A stretch of 51,323 nt of DNA from Clostridia bacterium BRH_c25 (GCA_001515955.1 LOES01000038.1:1-51323), one strand, 5' to 3'; counted from the stretch's first letter, positions 17,133 to 25,605 are shown. Translations and numbers: made by a program. Notes: a model not told the origin generated them from the sequence alone.

Positions 17133-17714
17133 TTAAAGCCTGTACTTGTCACCCATCTCTTTTCTTGCTAAAACCGTAATTTCCTTTATGAACCCTGTTT
17201 TTGCAAATGTATATCCGTCCCTATCATTTTTGAACTTTTTTTGCAATTCAACCTTAAGCTTTCCATATTTATCAGCAACATCGGGGTGCGATATCAGATA
17301 ATCTCTAAAGTAGAGTTCATCCCAATCACCCTCGTATCTCACATGAACATGATAAACTTGACCTTTGAATCCCTCTGGCGTATACCCTTTCATAAACATC
17401 ATATGTGGAGCTGGATTTTCAGGTTGCGGACTGTATATGTAACCTATTGCTCTCATATCTGATATTAACTTTTCAGTCTCTGCGTTGTCATTTACTTCAA
17501 GAAGAATATCAATTGTTGGTTTTGCCGGTAGATTAGGTACAGCTGTACTTCCATAGTGATTCATTCTAGCAATAATATCATTTCCTATGGCTTCTTCTAT
17601 GATTGCTTTTTCAGTGAGATAATTCTCATTCCAATTTGATTTGTGTTCACTAATAATTATTGGAAATAGCTCCCACAGTTCTTCATTTGTCATGTTTTCT
17701 AATGCTTTTGCCAT
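17133..17714 (-). CDS. GrpB / UPF0157 nucleotidyltransferase-like protein
   Basis: 193 residues; ATG at 17714 after GATGAGGTGG. MNHYGSTAVPNLPAKPTIDIL is the GS(T)xxP...DI motif of GrpB proteins, a nucleotidyltransferase-fold family of unknown substrate. PHMMFMKGYTPEGF and HVHVRYEGDWDELYFRDYL complete the fold. Such proteins are often encoded on accessory elements. Confidence 0.85.
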   Translation of the reverse strand: MAKALENMTNEELWELFPIIISEHKSNWNENYLTEKAIIEEAIGNDIIARMNHYGSTAVPNLPAKPTIDILLEVNDNAETEKLISDMRAIGYIYSPQPENPAPHMMFMKGYTPEGFKGQVYHVHVRYEGDWDELYFRDYLISHPDVADKYGKLKVELQKKFKNDRDGYTFAKTGFIKEITVLARKEMGDKYRL

Positions 17715-17764
17715 AAATCCACCTCATCAATCTTATGTTTTATACTGCATAATCCAATTTCGTA

Positions 17765-18280
17765 CTATAAACTGATCCAATATCTTTGAGTAACTCTATC
17801 TCCATCAGGTATCTCATTTTCAAGAATACCCCCATTTGCTATGATAGTCTTAGCTGACGCAGAATTATATTTATCACATGTAAGTAACGCCTTATCTATA
17901 CCAAATTCCTTAGCTATTGGCAATACCATTGATAACATTCTTTTGGCAATACCCTTTTCTCGCTCTGAAGGTCTGACCCCATAGCCAATATGACCACCAT
18001 GCATTAACAAGCTTTCGTTTAATGTATGCCTTATGTGGATAGCTCCATATATTCTTCCACTCTCATCGGCCATAAACAGTATAGTAGAAGGTACGAAACC
18101 TTTATCGAAAGCTTCATTGGAAGAATCACTTTCCCACCTTGAGAGCAGGCTTTTGAAATCCATCCCATCACGTCTTGCGGCATATGGTACTATCTTCTCT
18201 CCACTTCTTTCCCATTCATCTATGTAATCGATATACTCCTGTTCTATCTCAAGTGATGGTTTAACTAATCTAAAGCTCAT
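17765..18280 (-). CDS. GNAT acetyltransferase (predicted)
   Basis: 171 residues starting MSFRLVKPSLEIEQEYIDYI at ATG 18280 (AGAGGAGTG upstream). HIGYGVRPSEREKGIAKRMLSMVLPIA is the acetyl-CoA-binding motif and NSASAKTIIANGGIL the helix-turn that closes the site. Close relatives are annotated as predicted acetyltransferases of the YjdJ/COG3981 group, with unknown substrate. Its stop lies near the GrpB gene start, a possible two-gene transcript. Confidence 0.85.
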   Translation of the reverse strand: MSFRLVKPSLEIEQEYIDYIDEWERSGEKIVPYAARRDGMDFKSLLSRWESDSSNEAFDKGFVPSTILFMADESGRIYGAIHIRHTLNESLLMHGGHIGYGVRPSEREKGIAKRMLSMVLPIAKEFGIDKALLTCDKYNSASAKTIIANGGILENEIPDGDRVTQRYWISL

Positions 18281-18333
18281 TCTTTGTTCACTCCTCTGTT
18301 TTACTTTCATCCACTCCAAGCCCCTTAAGAAGT

Positions 18334-19236
18334 TTAAGCTTTGTTAAACAGCTCATTTATCCAGTTATAGCATGAATCTAATTCTTCATCAGTTATCATA
18401 TCTGACCTATGCTCAAATAGTAACTTGACATTCTTGTTTTCTGACCTTATTACTTCAAAATATGCCTCAACATCTGCCCAACCATCTGCAGCTTTAAGAT
18501 TCGGCAATAATGGGAAATGATTATATTCAACTACTTCACCAACTTTAGCATGCCAAAGATGGATTACATGTGCATATTTTACAAATCTTCCAAGAATATC
18601 TACAGAATCAAAGTCAGGGTCAATTCTATCCTGAACATGTATTCTTCCAATATCGATACATAGCTTTACATTATTGTATTTCTGTAATAATGCCTCTAGG
18701 AATCTTGTTTCAAAAATGTATTTATTTATTGCATCAAGCTCAAGAACCGGGATAAAGTTACATTCGCAGGATTTTTCATTCAGCCATTGGAACAAAGCTG
18801 TACTATATGATATTAGCTTATCAAAAGGATATTTTGATTCAAATTCAAATTCGGATTTATCGTTGAACCTCCACCGGCTCAAATCAAATTTATCTTTTAT
18901 AATCACAGGTTTAGGATAATGAAATAATATATATTCAGGGGAAATGTTCATTTCCTTTATATATTCCAATTCTTCCTCTATCATTTTAAATGCCTGCATT
19001 CTTATATCTGAATCAAGAGCGAGAAATAAAGGATCTCTATATGGAAATATACCTGACCGCAATGGAAAATGAATGCCAAGCTTTAGTTTCTTTGTTTCAA
19101 TTTGTTTCCGTAATTTAAGAATATCATCTTCCGATTTTAGCAAACATGCTTCAACTCCATAGAAACCTTCTCTAAAATCCTTCTTAAACTTTATAGAATC
19201 AAAGAATCCAAATTGACCAATTAAAAAATTATTCAA
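18334..19236 (-). CDS. TIM-barrel sugar phosphate isomerase/epimerase-like protein
   Basis: 300 residues from a TTG at 19236 after AAAGGAGAA. FLIGQFGFFDSIKFKKDF, LGIHFPLRSG, YILFHYPKPVI, PVLELDAIN, VKLCIDIGRIHVQ, IHLWHAKVG and LLFEHRSDMITDEEL are the successive barrel strands of the AP_endonuc_2 superfamily, with H/E/D metal ligands at the C-terminal ends. The substrate is unknown. In cassette terms it is the gene just downstream of the partial attC at 19320-19415. Confidence 0.75.
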   Translation of the reverse strand: MNNFLIGQFGFFDSIKFKKDFREGFYGVEACLLKSEDDILKLRKQIETKKLKLGIHFPLRSGIFPYRDPLFLALDSDIRMQAFKMIEEELEYIKEMNISPEYILFHYPKPVIIKDKFDLSRWRFNDKSEFEFESKYPFDKLISYSTALFQWLNEKSCECNFIPVLELDAINKYIFETRFLEALLQKYNNVKLCIDIGRIHVQDRIDPDFDSVDILGRFVKYAHVIHLWHAKVGEVVEYNHFPLLPNLKAADGWADVEAYFEVIRSENKNVKLLFEHRSDMITDEELDSCYNWINELFNKA

Positions 19237-19319
19237 TTCATTTTTCTCCTTTTGTTATCTATAGCGTATTTTTTCTATAAATCCGGCACAGGACGTACCG
19301 ATTTTCTGCTTGGCATTGA

Positions 19320-19415
19320 ATATAACGATCTCGCACTTATGACACCTCTGAGCCAGACCTGCAAAATCCTATCCTTAGCGGCGCTTGCCACCCGGCGGTG
19401 GAGTGTAGTTGCTGC
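19320..19415 (-). other. partial attC site
   Basis: ATATAAC (19320-19326), a CGCACTTATG L-box variant, CTGAGCCAGACC and a GGCGGTGGAGTGTAGTTGCTGC stretch match the left two thirds of the long attC family. The right arm is replaced by a GC-rich hairpin (GCCGCATGGATGCAGCGG, 19422-19440). Confidence 0.6.
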
Positions 19416-19473
19416 TCATCGTGCCGCATGGATGCAGCGGTCTCAAATAGTTTTATAGTCTCTGTTATCGGCT

Positions 19474-19908
19474 TTATATGTTCTTAATGTTTATGCTTTT
19501 GTTACGATAATTTAAGTCAATCCGTTCTTCAAATCCTATCGCATTCCAAAACGCAGTTCCAATACTATTGCTTTTGAAAACAACAAGAGCAACTTTATTA
19601 ATACCTTCTTTCTCTAATGCCCCAAGAGCTCTATTAACTAACGTTTTCCCAATTCCATTTCCGCGATATTTAATATCAACAGCAGTATGATATATATATC
19701 CTCGCCGTCCATCATGTCCGCTTAATATAACCCCTATAATCATATCATCAATTATTGCAACAAAATTGGTAGCAGGGTTTCTTTTTAAGAATTTTGCGAT
19801 ACCTTCTTTGGAGTCGTCTAAACTACGCATACCCATTCCAGCTGTACTTGTCCATAATTCATACACTTTCTCATAGTCAGCAATAGTCATCACTCTTATT
19901 TCCATCAT
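19474..19908 (-). CDS. GNAT acetyltransferase, YpeA-like
   Basis: 144 residues. MEIRVMTIADYEKVYELWTST, YIYHTAVDIKYRGNGIGKTLVNRAL (motif A) and NSIGTAFWNAIGFEERIDL are the hallmarks of the short YpeA-like N-acetyltransferases. It is the only gene between two attC traces (19320 and 19997), so it reads as a one-gene cassette. Substrate unknown. Confidence 0.85.
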   Translation of the reverse strand: MMEIRVMTIADYEKVYELWTSTAGMGMRSLDDSKEGIAKFLKRNPATNFVAIIDDMIIGVILSGHDGRRGYIYHTAVDIKYRGNGIGKTLVNRALGALEKEGINKVALVVFKSNSIGTAFWNAIGFEERIDLNYRNKSINIKNI

Positions 19909-19996
19909 TTTATCTCCTATACCAAATAATTATCGCTTTATTCAACTTTCTGCAAAGTCCAAGCCGATTATATGGCGAACCAATGCTCGGTCTGTC

Positions 19997-20072
19997 GTGT
20001 AACGTCCAGTATGTCTGATCTTCCAGAGCTTTAGGGCGACTGCCTATAGCGAAGGAATATGTGCGGTCATAC
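19997..20072 (-). other. partial, degenerate attC site
   Basis: GTGTAACGTCCAGTATG begins like the attC sites at 41973 and 39164. CTGATCTTCCAGAGC and GCGAAGGAATATGTGCGGT follow as decayed versions of the inner conserved segments. The right arm is missing. Confidence 0.5.
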
Positions 20073-20172
20073 TTCATTTTTGGAGTTGATTAAGAAGTTC
20101 CATAGAAAGCTCCATATGGTTTATTTCTCTATACATAGACTTTTCCACCTTCCATATATTTTAGAGGATTTA

Positions 20173-20742
20173 TTAGAACTGACCATACGTTTCCTGTTCA
20201 AACTCTTTCAACAATTCATCCATTAATATTACTCTCTTTTCAGCAATTTCAAGAGCTTTAGGCAAAATTATTCTTTGTGGCAGCTTGTCTCTACGTACTT
20301 TAACAGTTTCATAAGCCTTCCGTAAATCGTTTGGTTTCTTTGAAAAATCTCTTAGCACACCTACTACACCCAAAAAATCCAAAGCATCTGCATCACTTAA
20401 AAGGATCGCTTCTATTGAGTTGTTATCTGTGGCAGAATGATGATATTCTATACATTCCAGCACATGATCCATTAAATCTTTTCCACATTCCTTTGCTCGT
20501 AAAAACTCTTCAGCTACTTGTTTCGATCTTATAGCATGATCCATATCGGGTTTAATCCATTTTGCGTATCCACCCCAATCATGCAAATATGCCGAAATCG
20601 TTACTACTTTATTATTGTACTGAAATCCTACTCCAATATCGGAAATGATTTTCAATAGCCGTTTTGTATGGTTTATCCCCCATTCCCCGCCATACTCTTC
20701 AGTTAGTAACGCAATCTCTTCATTTTCAATACTCATAAACAT
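20173..20742 (-). CDS. HD-domain phosphohydrolase
   Basis: 189 residues from the ATG at 20742 (AAGGGGGATCA). HTKRLLKIISDIG, SAYLHDWGGYAKW (HD pair), HAIRSKQVAEEFL, YHHSATDNNSIEA and LSDADALDFLGVVGV give the ordered H...HD...H...D metal ligands of the HD superfamily. Substrates may be nucleotides or phosphorylated metabolites. It sits alone between two partial attC sites. Confidence 0.85.
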   Translation of the reverse strand: MFMSIENEEIALLTEEYGGEWGINHTKRLLKIISDIGVGFQYNNKVVTISAYLHDWGGYAKWIKPDMDHAIRSKQVAEEFLRAKECGKDLMDHVLECIEYHHSATDNNSIEAILLSDADALDFLGVVGVLRDFSKKPNDLRKAYETVKVRRDKLPQRIILPKALEIAEKRVILMDELLKEFEQETYGQF

Positions 20743-20777
20743 TGATCCCCCTTAAAATAAATTATTGAGTATCTACT

Positions 20778-20823
20778 TCTTGCTCCTACCCGCTGTGTTG
20801 CAGTGTGAACGCACTGTTTAAAT
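20778..20823 (-). other. partial attC site (right arm)
   Basis: CTTGCTCCTACCCGCTGTGTTGCAGTGTGAACGCACTGTTTA is a decayed copy of the right arm of the long attC family (compare the sequence ending at 36652). The left arm is missing, as though a deletion between two attC sites fused unrelated ends. Confidence 0.5.
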
Positions 20824-20827
20824 GAAG

Positions 20828-21130
20828 CTATACGTCCCACAGTGCCCGATCTGATAAAATAGATACTGTACCCATAATCAAAATCAACCCTCCAATAAAC
20901 CAAGTTGGTATTCCCCACACCGTATTCTTTTCTTTTCTTATAAAGCTATCATATAGTGAAAAAAGTATAATAAATAAACCTGCAATGATTTCGGTTATCC
21001 CACTGCTATTTCTAGCCATATATATTGACTTCTGTTTAAAAGCCAGCATTAAAACGAATGCTCCCAAAATACAATTTCTCAATATAGCAGGTCCTCTACC
21101 CGAAGAACTAAATGGAGTAACTCTTTTCAT
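20828..21130 (-). CDS. small membrane protein, unrecognised
   Basis: 100 residues; ATG at 21130 after GGAGAG. Three hydrophobic segments (LRNCILGAFVLMLAF, ITEIIAGLFIILFSLY, GIPTWFIGGLILIMGTVSIL) suggest an integral membrane protein with short loops. I recognise no family. It is bounded by an attC remnant on the left and the degenerate attC at 21281 on the right, so it is a one-gene cassette. Confidence 0.65.
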   Translation of the reverse strand: MKRVTPFSSSGRGPAILRNCILGAFVLMLAFKQKSIYMARNSSGITEIIAGLFIILFSLYDSFIRKEKNTVWGIPTWFIGGLILIMGTVSILSDRALWDV

Positions 21131-21280
21131 CTTTTATCTCTCCTTCTAACTTGTTTTGGTATCAATAAGAATATTGCCAAATCAAAATATGGAATATATG
21201 CATCTCCCCAACCACATAATGAACCGGATGCTCCTAAAATATGTATCCTCTTAATCATCATGATTCGCGTCCTTTCTATC

Positions 21281-21440
21281 ACCGAACGTCCAGCACTTAC
21301 GGCGCCACTGAGCTGAGACTCAGAGCCTTACCCCCTTACGGAGCTTAGATTTTGGTGAAGGGGTGTAAATCAGAGCATGAAGCAATTCCCTCATTTCTAA
21401 ATTGCGGCAGAAACAACAATGCCTTTGCCCATTGTAGCAA
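21281..21440 (-). other. complete but degenerate attC site
   Basis: Outer R boxes ACCGAAC (21281-21287) and GTAGCAA (21434-21440), an L-box region CAGCACTTACGG against GCGGCAG...CAATGCC, and the inner AAGGGGTGT segment follow the same plan as the intact sites, with several substitutions. The cassette gene DUF3788 begins its stop 10 bases to the right. Confidence 0.55.
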
Positions 21441-21450
21441 TTTCAAGATA

Positions 21451-21873
21451 TTAAACAAATCCCTTCTTTGTGGGTTTCTTCTTAATTACAATTAATTTCT
21501 TAATATCTTCTACTAAACTCATATCAGAAACATTGATCCAAAGCCATTTACCATCATGATATTGCCGAGTATTAACATAAATTTCATATATCTTTGGGTT
21601 AAATTCTTCTTTTAATGACTCAAATTTTTCTCTTTCTGCTTTTCCCAAAACAACGAGTACTGTAAAACATCCATCTTTAATGTAGAGAGCGCAGAGGGTC
21701 TTACCACTTCTTCTATACTTGACTTCCCAAATACCATACTTGCCACCATTGTTCCAAACAGGCTCAAAATCATAATTTGATTCTACAAATCCTATCAGTT
21801 CATTCCATGCTGGGATAACTAATCCCCCTAAAAGTATTTCAAATTGCTCTTTATTAGAGATTGTATTGGTCAT
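21451..21873 (-). CDS. DUF3788 family protein
   Basis: 140 residues, ATG at 21873 directly after GGAGG-CTAAGCC. WNELIGFVESNYDFEPVWN, GKYGIWEVKYRRSGKTLCALYIKDG and FTVLVVLGKAEREKFE are the DUF3788 core, a small cytoplasmic family of unknown function common in Firmicutes accessory regions. K/R-rich surface strands suggest binding of a small anionic ligand, which is inference only. Confidence 0.8.
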   Translation of the reverse strand: MTNTISNKEQFEILLGGLVIPAWNELIGFVESNYDFEPVWNNGGKYGIWEVKYRRSGKTLCALYIKDGCFTVLVVLGKAEREKFESLKEEFNPKIYEIYVNTRQYHDGKWLWINVSDMSLVEDIKKLIVIKKKPTKKGFV

Positions 21874-21974
21874 GGCTTAGCCTCCTTATTTTGAGATAAT
21901 GCATATATACTTGTAGTACTTCCTTTGTTTAATTCCGCACATGGACTCGCGGCCAACATCTCCATACCCACTCT

Positions 21975-22085
21975 ATTTTCGTTGTTTTATTGCCTTGTAA
22001 TAAACCAATTCTGGGTCATCCTCATCTAAATTGTCAATATACCCGCTTTTTTCATATTTGAAGGCTGCTATGAGGCCAGCCTCTT
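21975..22085 (-). pseudogene. possible C-terminal remnant of an acetyltransferase-like gene
   Basis: The minus frame gives FKYEKSGYIDNLDEDDPELV then a stop, which looks like the end of a GNAT protein of the LYEKxGF...DEDEPE type. No start or catalytic core remains, so identification is weak. Confidence 0.3.
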
Positions 22086-22093
22086 ACAAATCT

Positions 22094-22615
22094 TTATTCT
22101 ACTAATGTTTTAATTGAATTTCGATTTATTATCTCTTGTTTATTCTTCTCAACATAAGAACAACTGGGTTCTTTACCACATTTACGACAAGCTAAATCAA
22201 AAGCAGAATTTATAGCTCCGCATTTAGGGCATGAAAAATGTTCAGTCATTTCTTCCAGCCACTTTTCATAACCAGCTTCTTTAATGCGTTCTTGAGATTG
22301 CCATAATTCAATTCGATGAGCATAAAGCGATTGAAACTCCTTTAAATTGTCACAAGGATAATCGTTACATTCTATACAAAAATCGATCCTTCTTTTTTGG
22401 GCACAAACAGCCATTTTACATGTCTTGCAATAGCTTGTACGCTTTTTCGAACGGCAACCTTCACATCTTGTCTCTTCTATAGATTGATTAAGACGGATAG
22501 ATAATTTTTTAAGTCGATCAAAATCTTCTTTTGAACCAATATATATTGTACATGATGGGCAAAACAAACCACAAATTGCAGCCAGCCTTTTATCAGGTTT
22601 TATAGAATCTTTCAT
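22094..22615 (-). CDS. DUF3795 cysteine-rich protein (copy 1)
   Basis: 173 residues. CGLFCPSCTIYIG, CEGCRSKKRTSYCKTCKMAVCA and FCIECNDYPCDNLKEFQ are the paired CxxC sets of DUF3795, predicted to bind zinc or iron-sulfur. A further zinc ribbon (CPKCGAINSAFDLACRKCG) at residues 127-145 is an extra C-terminal module. Function is unknown; two other DUF3795 proteins lie at 28671 and 34060. ATG at 22615 follows GAGGTG. Confidence 0.85.
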   Translation of the reverse strand: MKDSIKPDKRLAAICGLFCPSCTIYIGSKEDFDRLKKLSIRLNQSIEETRCEGCRSKKRTSYCKTCKMAVCAQKRRIDFCIECNDYPCDNLKEFQSLYAHRIELWQSQERIKEAGYEKWLEEMTEHFSCPKCGAINSAFDLACRKCGKEPSCSYVEKNKQEIINRNSIKTLVE

Positions 22616-22734
22616 TCTAATCTTTTCACCTCATTTTTTTGTTTAACATTATCTCTATCTCAATCAATGAGTCTTCATTTTTATACCCTATATGTAATTC
22701 GCACTCAAAGAATGTACTCATAACTATCCGATAT

Positions 22735-22974
22735 TCATCAACGCTTTAATATTCCTCGGTATTGCCGAATACCACTCGTCCAAACCCAATGTAAATATTT
22801 TCTGTTTCGTATTTTCTGAAAAGTTTTCAATCGGATTTCCTTGTGAAAGTTATTTAATTCCTCACTTTGGACAAATAATTCAATATCATTTTTCAAATCA
22901 CGCATGTGATGTGAAGATACTATTTGCATCCTATCTCCGTGTATTATGGTTTCGTCTTTCAATAAGCTATTCAT
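22735..22974 (-). pseudogene. 4Fe-4S / epoxyqueuosine-reductase-like gene reduced to its two ends
   Basis: The start MNSLLKDETIIHGDRMQIV then DLKNDIELFVQSEELN matches the N-terminus of a QueG-like family. After a frameshift the sequence reads NPIENF...KIFTLGLDEWYSAIPRN, the same C-terminus as in the pseudogene at 13637. The central ~200 residues are deleted. Confidence 0.6.
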
Positions 22975-23069
22975 CTAAAAACCCCAACTTTCAATTTTTT
23001 CTTATCTCCTAGTACACATAATACAAATAATTTATAATGCCATACCGGACATAGTCTATCCTTTTCTTA

Positions 23070-23774
23070 TTAAAATTTTGTAACCTTATACTTTCTGTTA
23101 ATAAAATCCTCCATTTGAATCATATGCACACTATTACCTAATGCATAGTTAAACTTGCCATTTCTAAACACTGCACAGGCTTTCTCATCTATTCCCCAAC
23201 CTAATCTAGTTTTTGTTCTAACCATTCCCTCAATTAAGTTATCAGTATCATCCCATTCGCTGAAATGTACTCCGATAACTTGATTACTTATCAATCCAAC
23301 ACCATCACCAATAACAACTTGTTCATCACCTGTATCATTAGGCGATACTAAAAATAATTCTGGTAATATCAACGCCCCTGCTGAACAACCTGCAATTGGT
23401 ACACCGTTTTCATAACAGTTAGTTAATACACTCTTTATAGGCTCTGTTGCATAGTAATAATGATATCTAAGTGTATCTCCTCCGCCAATAAATACCCCTG
23501 TAGCATTTCTTAAGTCTGCTGTTACTATGTCATAATCCATAACGTCGTTGTCATCAGGAATTATTACCTTATAGTCCTTTACTCCCAGTTCAAGCCAGTT
23601 GTCAACATAGAATCGCAAATAATCCTGCCACCCATGCTTATTAAGCAGCATAAGAACGAGTCTTGCGTCTACCCCACCTGCTTTAGCAACGAATGCCTCC
23701 GCAGCAGCCTTTTGAGATGGGTCACCACCTAATAGAAACAAATAATTATCACTACCTTGAGCTTTCCCTGGCAT
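23070..23774 (-). CDS. peptidase S51 / type 1 glutamine-amidotransferase-like hydrolase
   Basis: 234 residues; ATG at 23774 after AAGGAGGTC. FLLGGDPSQKAAAEAFVA, GVFIGGGDTLRYHYYYATEPI and AGCSAGALIL (nucleophile serine in GCSAG) are the cyanophycinase/dipeptidase E motifs; VIGVHFSEWDDTDNLIEGM carries the catalytic histidine. Members cleave aspartyl dipeptides or related amide bonds. The target is unknown. It is the last gene before the truncated attC at 23814. Confidence 0.85.
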   Translation of the reverse strand: MPGKAQGSDNYLFLLGGDPSQKAAAEAFVAKAGGVDARLVLMLLNKHGWQDYLRFYVDNWLELGVKDYKVIIPDDNDVMDYDIVTADLRNATGVFIGGGDTLRYHYYYATEPIKSVLTNCYENGVPIAGCSAGALILPELFLVSPNDTGDEQVVIGDGVGLISNQVIGVHFSEWDDTDNLIEGMVRTKTRLGWGIDEKACAVFRNGKFNYALGNSVHMIQMEDFINRKYKVTKF

Positions 23775-23813
23775 AAATGACCTCCTTCTAATTATAAAAA
23801 ACTATATGTATGT

Positions 23814-23880
23814 CATATAACGTGTACACACTCATGACATCACTGAACCGTACCCACAAAGCCATTCTCCTTGGCGGAAC
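23814..23880 (-). other. truncated attC site (left arm)
   Basis: CATATAACGTGTACACACTCATGACATCACTGAACCGTACCCACAAAGC begins exactly like the intact sites, then runs through TTGGCGGAAC and stops as the coding end of the gene at 23886 begins. Confidence 0.65.
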
Positions 23881-23885
23881 CTTAT

Positions 23886-24197
23886 TCAATTATCAAACGC
23901 CTCTACTACGAATACTACAGGTCTAACTCCATCTGTACAACATAGAATCTGCATGCCATCTTTGTTGTTCCATGGCGTATATGTAGCTCCGGCGGCGAGT
24001 GCAGTAACTCCTCTGTAAATATCAATCCAAGCCCATGGGCAAAAGCCCTCTGGCATTACGGCGCTTCCTTCAAAAACGAACTTGTCTCCTTCCTTTAATA
24101 AGGGACACGGGCCAACCTCTTTTCCCTCTGTCAAGTAAGCCTCTGCATATTCTTCGTAAAAGAATCTTTTCAAGACGGTTATTCTTACTTTCCTCAA
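23886..24197 (-). CDS. TIGR04076-family small protein
   Basis: 103 residues from TTG 24197 after GGGGG. KVRITVLKRFF, CPLLKEGDKFVFEG, MPEGFCPWAWIDIYRGVTAL and ILCCTDGVRPVVFVVE fit the TIGR04076 family of short cysteine-containing proteins found in anaerobes. Function is unknown. The gene's 3' end runs directly into a truncated attC. Confidence 0.75.
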   Translation of the reverse strand: MRKVRITVLKRFFYEEYAEAYLTEGKEVGPCPLLKEGDKFVFEGSAVMPEGFCPWAWIDIYRGVTALAAGATYTPWNNKDGMQILCCTDGVRPVVFVVEAFDN

Positions 24198-24248
24198 TGT
24201 CTCTACCCCCTATTTTATATATAATCTATGCCTCACATAATCCTACCT

Positions 24249-24300
24249 ATACGCAATACAAGAATAGTACCTCATACAGCTAAAACCTGAAAGCAGCCGT
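24249..24300 (-). promoter_or_regulatory. shared cassette leader, weak copy
   Basis: ACGCAATACAAGAATAGTACCTC resembles the AAGTACTATTCTTATATTGC (minus-strand) leader seen just after attC at 29108, 39112 and 42754. It lies 52 bases upstream of the TIGR04076 gene and 60 bases from the attC R box at 24362. Confidence 0.4.
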
Positions 24301-24361
24301 ATTGCTTTGGAATTCCTTCTATAGTCCTACTTCTTCCTATAAGAGAATTTGCATTACCTAC

Positions 24362-24447
24362 CAGATAACGTTTCCGCACTCACTACCCCACTGAACCGGA
24401 CCCACAGAGCCTATCCCCTTGGTGAAGCTACGCTCCCGATGAAGGGG
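24362..24447 (-). other. truncated attC site (left arm) joined to conserved block 1
   Basis: CAGATAACGTTTCCGCACTCACTACC, CTGAACCGGACCCACAGAGC and CGCTCCCGATGAAGGGG match the left half of the long family. The right arm is deleted and the sequence joins block 1 at 24452. Confidence 0.65.
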
Positions 24448-24451
24448 TTCT

Positions 24452-24591
24452 GATGAATAATGCCCCTCAACGCCCCGCTCAATCATCTTAATATACCGCT
24501 TCCGGTACCCGGGACCTGACATAAGTCGCTTGTGCAGATATTGTCTCTCTTGGGTTTAAATAACTATTAAACTCCGCATGGGAGTTTGCAC
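24452..24591 (-). repeat. conserved cassette block 1 (copy 1)
   Basis: Roughly 140 bases shared with 28513-28656, 31756-31898 and 42162-42305. Minus-strand features in order: a CAAACTCC-loop-GGAGTTTG hairpin, a TTTAAACCC(A/G)AGAGAGACA segment, an ATG with a conserved frame starting MSGPGYRKRYIKMIE, then attC. Confidence 0.75.
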
Positions 24592-24635
24592 AATATAAGA
24601 ATGTTGTGCCATAAAACTAAATCTTCTAATTAAAA

Positions 24636-24980
24636 TCAAGGTATAATTCCAAATCCAATGACAATTAATATACAGCATATAAGCAAAACTATATTCCCTC
24701 CAAAGCCTATCCTGGATAAGATTCTAACAACTTTATTTTCTTTTGTATTTGAAGGTTTAATGTATCCTATTCCTAATATCCAGTAAATAAATAACAGGAA
24801 TAAATTCAGGCTGCTTGAAGCCATTATTGCTAACCATTCAGAATCGCTTATTCTTAATTCCGCTATCCAAGCATATATGCTAAAAATAAGTAATATACAT
24901 GATAAAATAGCTAAAGTGGTTCTAACAAATTTAATAATCTTACTAATAATAGCACCTCCCAAAATCCGTAGCTTTTTCAA
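24636..24980 (-). CDS. small membrane protein, unrecognised
   Basis: Up to 114 residues from a TTG at 24980. Three hydrophobic segments (FVRTTLAILSCILLIFSIYAWI, LNLFLLFIYWILGIGYI, GGNIVLLICCILIVIGFGIIP) imply a membrane protein. A GGGAGGTG sequence within the first codons hints that translation really starts a few codons later at a non-canonical codon. I recognise no family. Located between attC traces at 24362 and 25025. Confidence 0.6.
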   Translation of the reverse strand: MKKLRILGGAIISKIIKFVRTTLAILSCILLIFSIYAWIAELRISDSEWLAIMASSSLNLFLLFIYWILGIGYIKPSNTKENKVVRILSRIGFGGNIVLLICCILIVIGFGIIP

Positions 24981-25024
24981 TTGCTGTATAATATACTACT
25001 GAAATAACGATCAGCACCATATGC

Positions 25025-25157
25025 CATATAACGACCCGGCACTCACGATATCACTGAACCGGACCCATTAGCCCTTCCCCTTGGCGGAGCGACCCTCCCG
25101 GTGAAGGGGTGTGGTTGCCCTTGCCCAACCTGCCGCAGCGTGAGTTCATTGTTGAAC
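25025..25157 (-). other. attC site (133 bp)
   Basis: Outer boxes CATATAAC (25025-25032) and GTTGAAC (25151-25157); L boxes CACTCACG against GCGTGAG. Inner CTGAACCGGACCC, GGTGAAGGGGTGTGGTTGCCC and CCGCAG match the long family, but the GGCAACCCAAGGCACG segment is deleted, which shortens the site. Confidence 0.8.
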
Positions 25158-25190
25158 TAAACTGCTAGAGCGGTGACCTTTCACTTCTAT

Positions 25191-25605
25191 TCCTAATTAT
25201 CCCATATATACATTACATTTTCCAGCGAACATCCTTTAAGATAGAGTTAAATATTTTAAAGGATGTGATTTCATGTATCAACTTATCGAGAAAATGATTG
25301 ATAACATACAGCTTAGGGGGTTCAGCCCTAAAACCATATATGCCTATACTGCCCATGCAAGAAGGAATACTTAGGGCGGTACACTCACCGGGTGGCCATA
25401 TCAAACAACAGGATTGTAAAAATGCGTCATTTTGGCATCTTAAGCAATCGGAACCCTCAGGGCAAACTGCTTAAATGCAAAAAACTGACAGCAGCAAAGC
25501 TGCTTTTAAAGCTGACTGGCCGTGATGTAACGCTTTGTCTCTGCTGTCAAAAGGGATATATGAAACGGCAGACATTACTGCCACATATGGCGATGCCCTA
25601 ATTCA
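25191..25605 (+). mobile_element. IS91-type element remnant (recombinase start fused to transposase end)
   Basis: A 20-base motif at 25191-25210 repeats the one at 4171-4190 and probably marks the element end. An ATG at 25273 opens MYQLIEKMIDNIQLRGFSPKTIYAYTAHARRN, the N-terminal SAM-like domain of a tyrosine recombinase. After a deletion, a second reading (about 25368-25601) gives LGRYTHRVAISNNRIVK, FGILSNRN and two CxxC pairs, the end of a Y2 rolling-circle transposase. Both element genes were thus merged into one relic, on the plus strand unlike the cassette genes. Confidence 0.65.
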
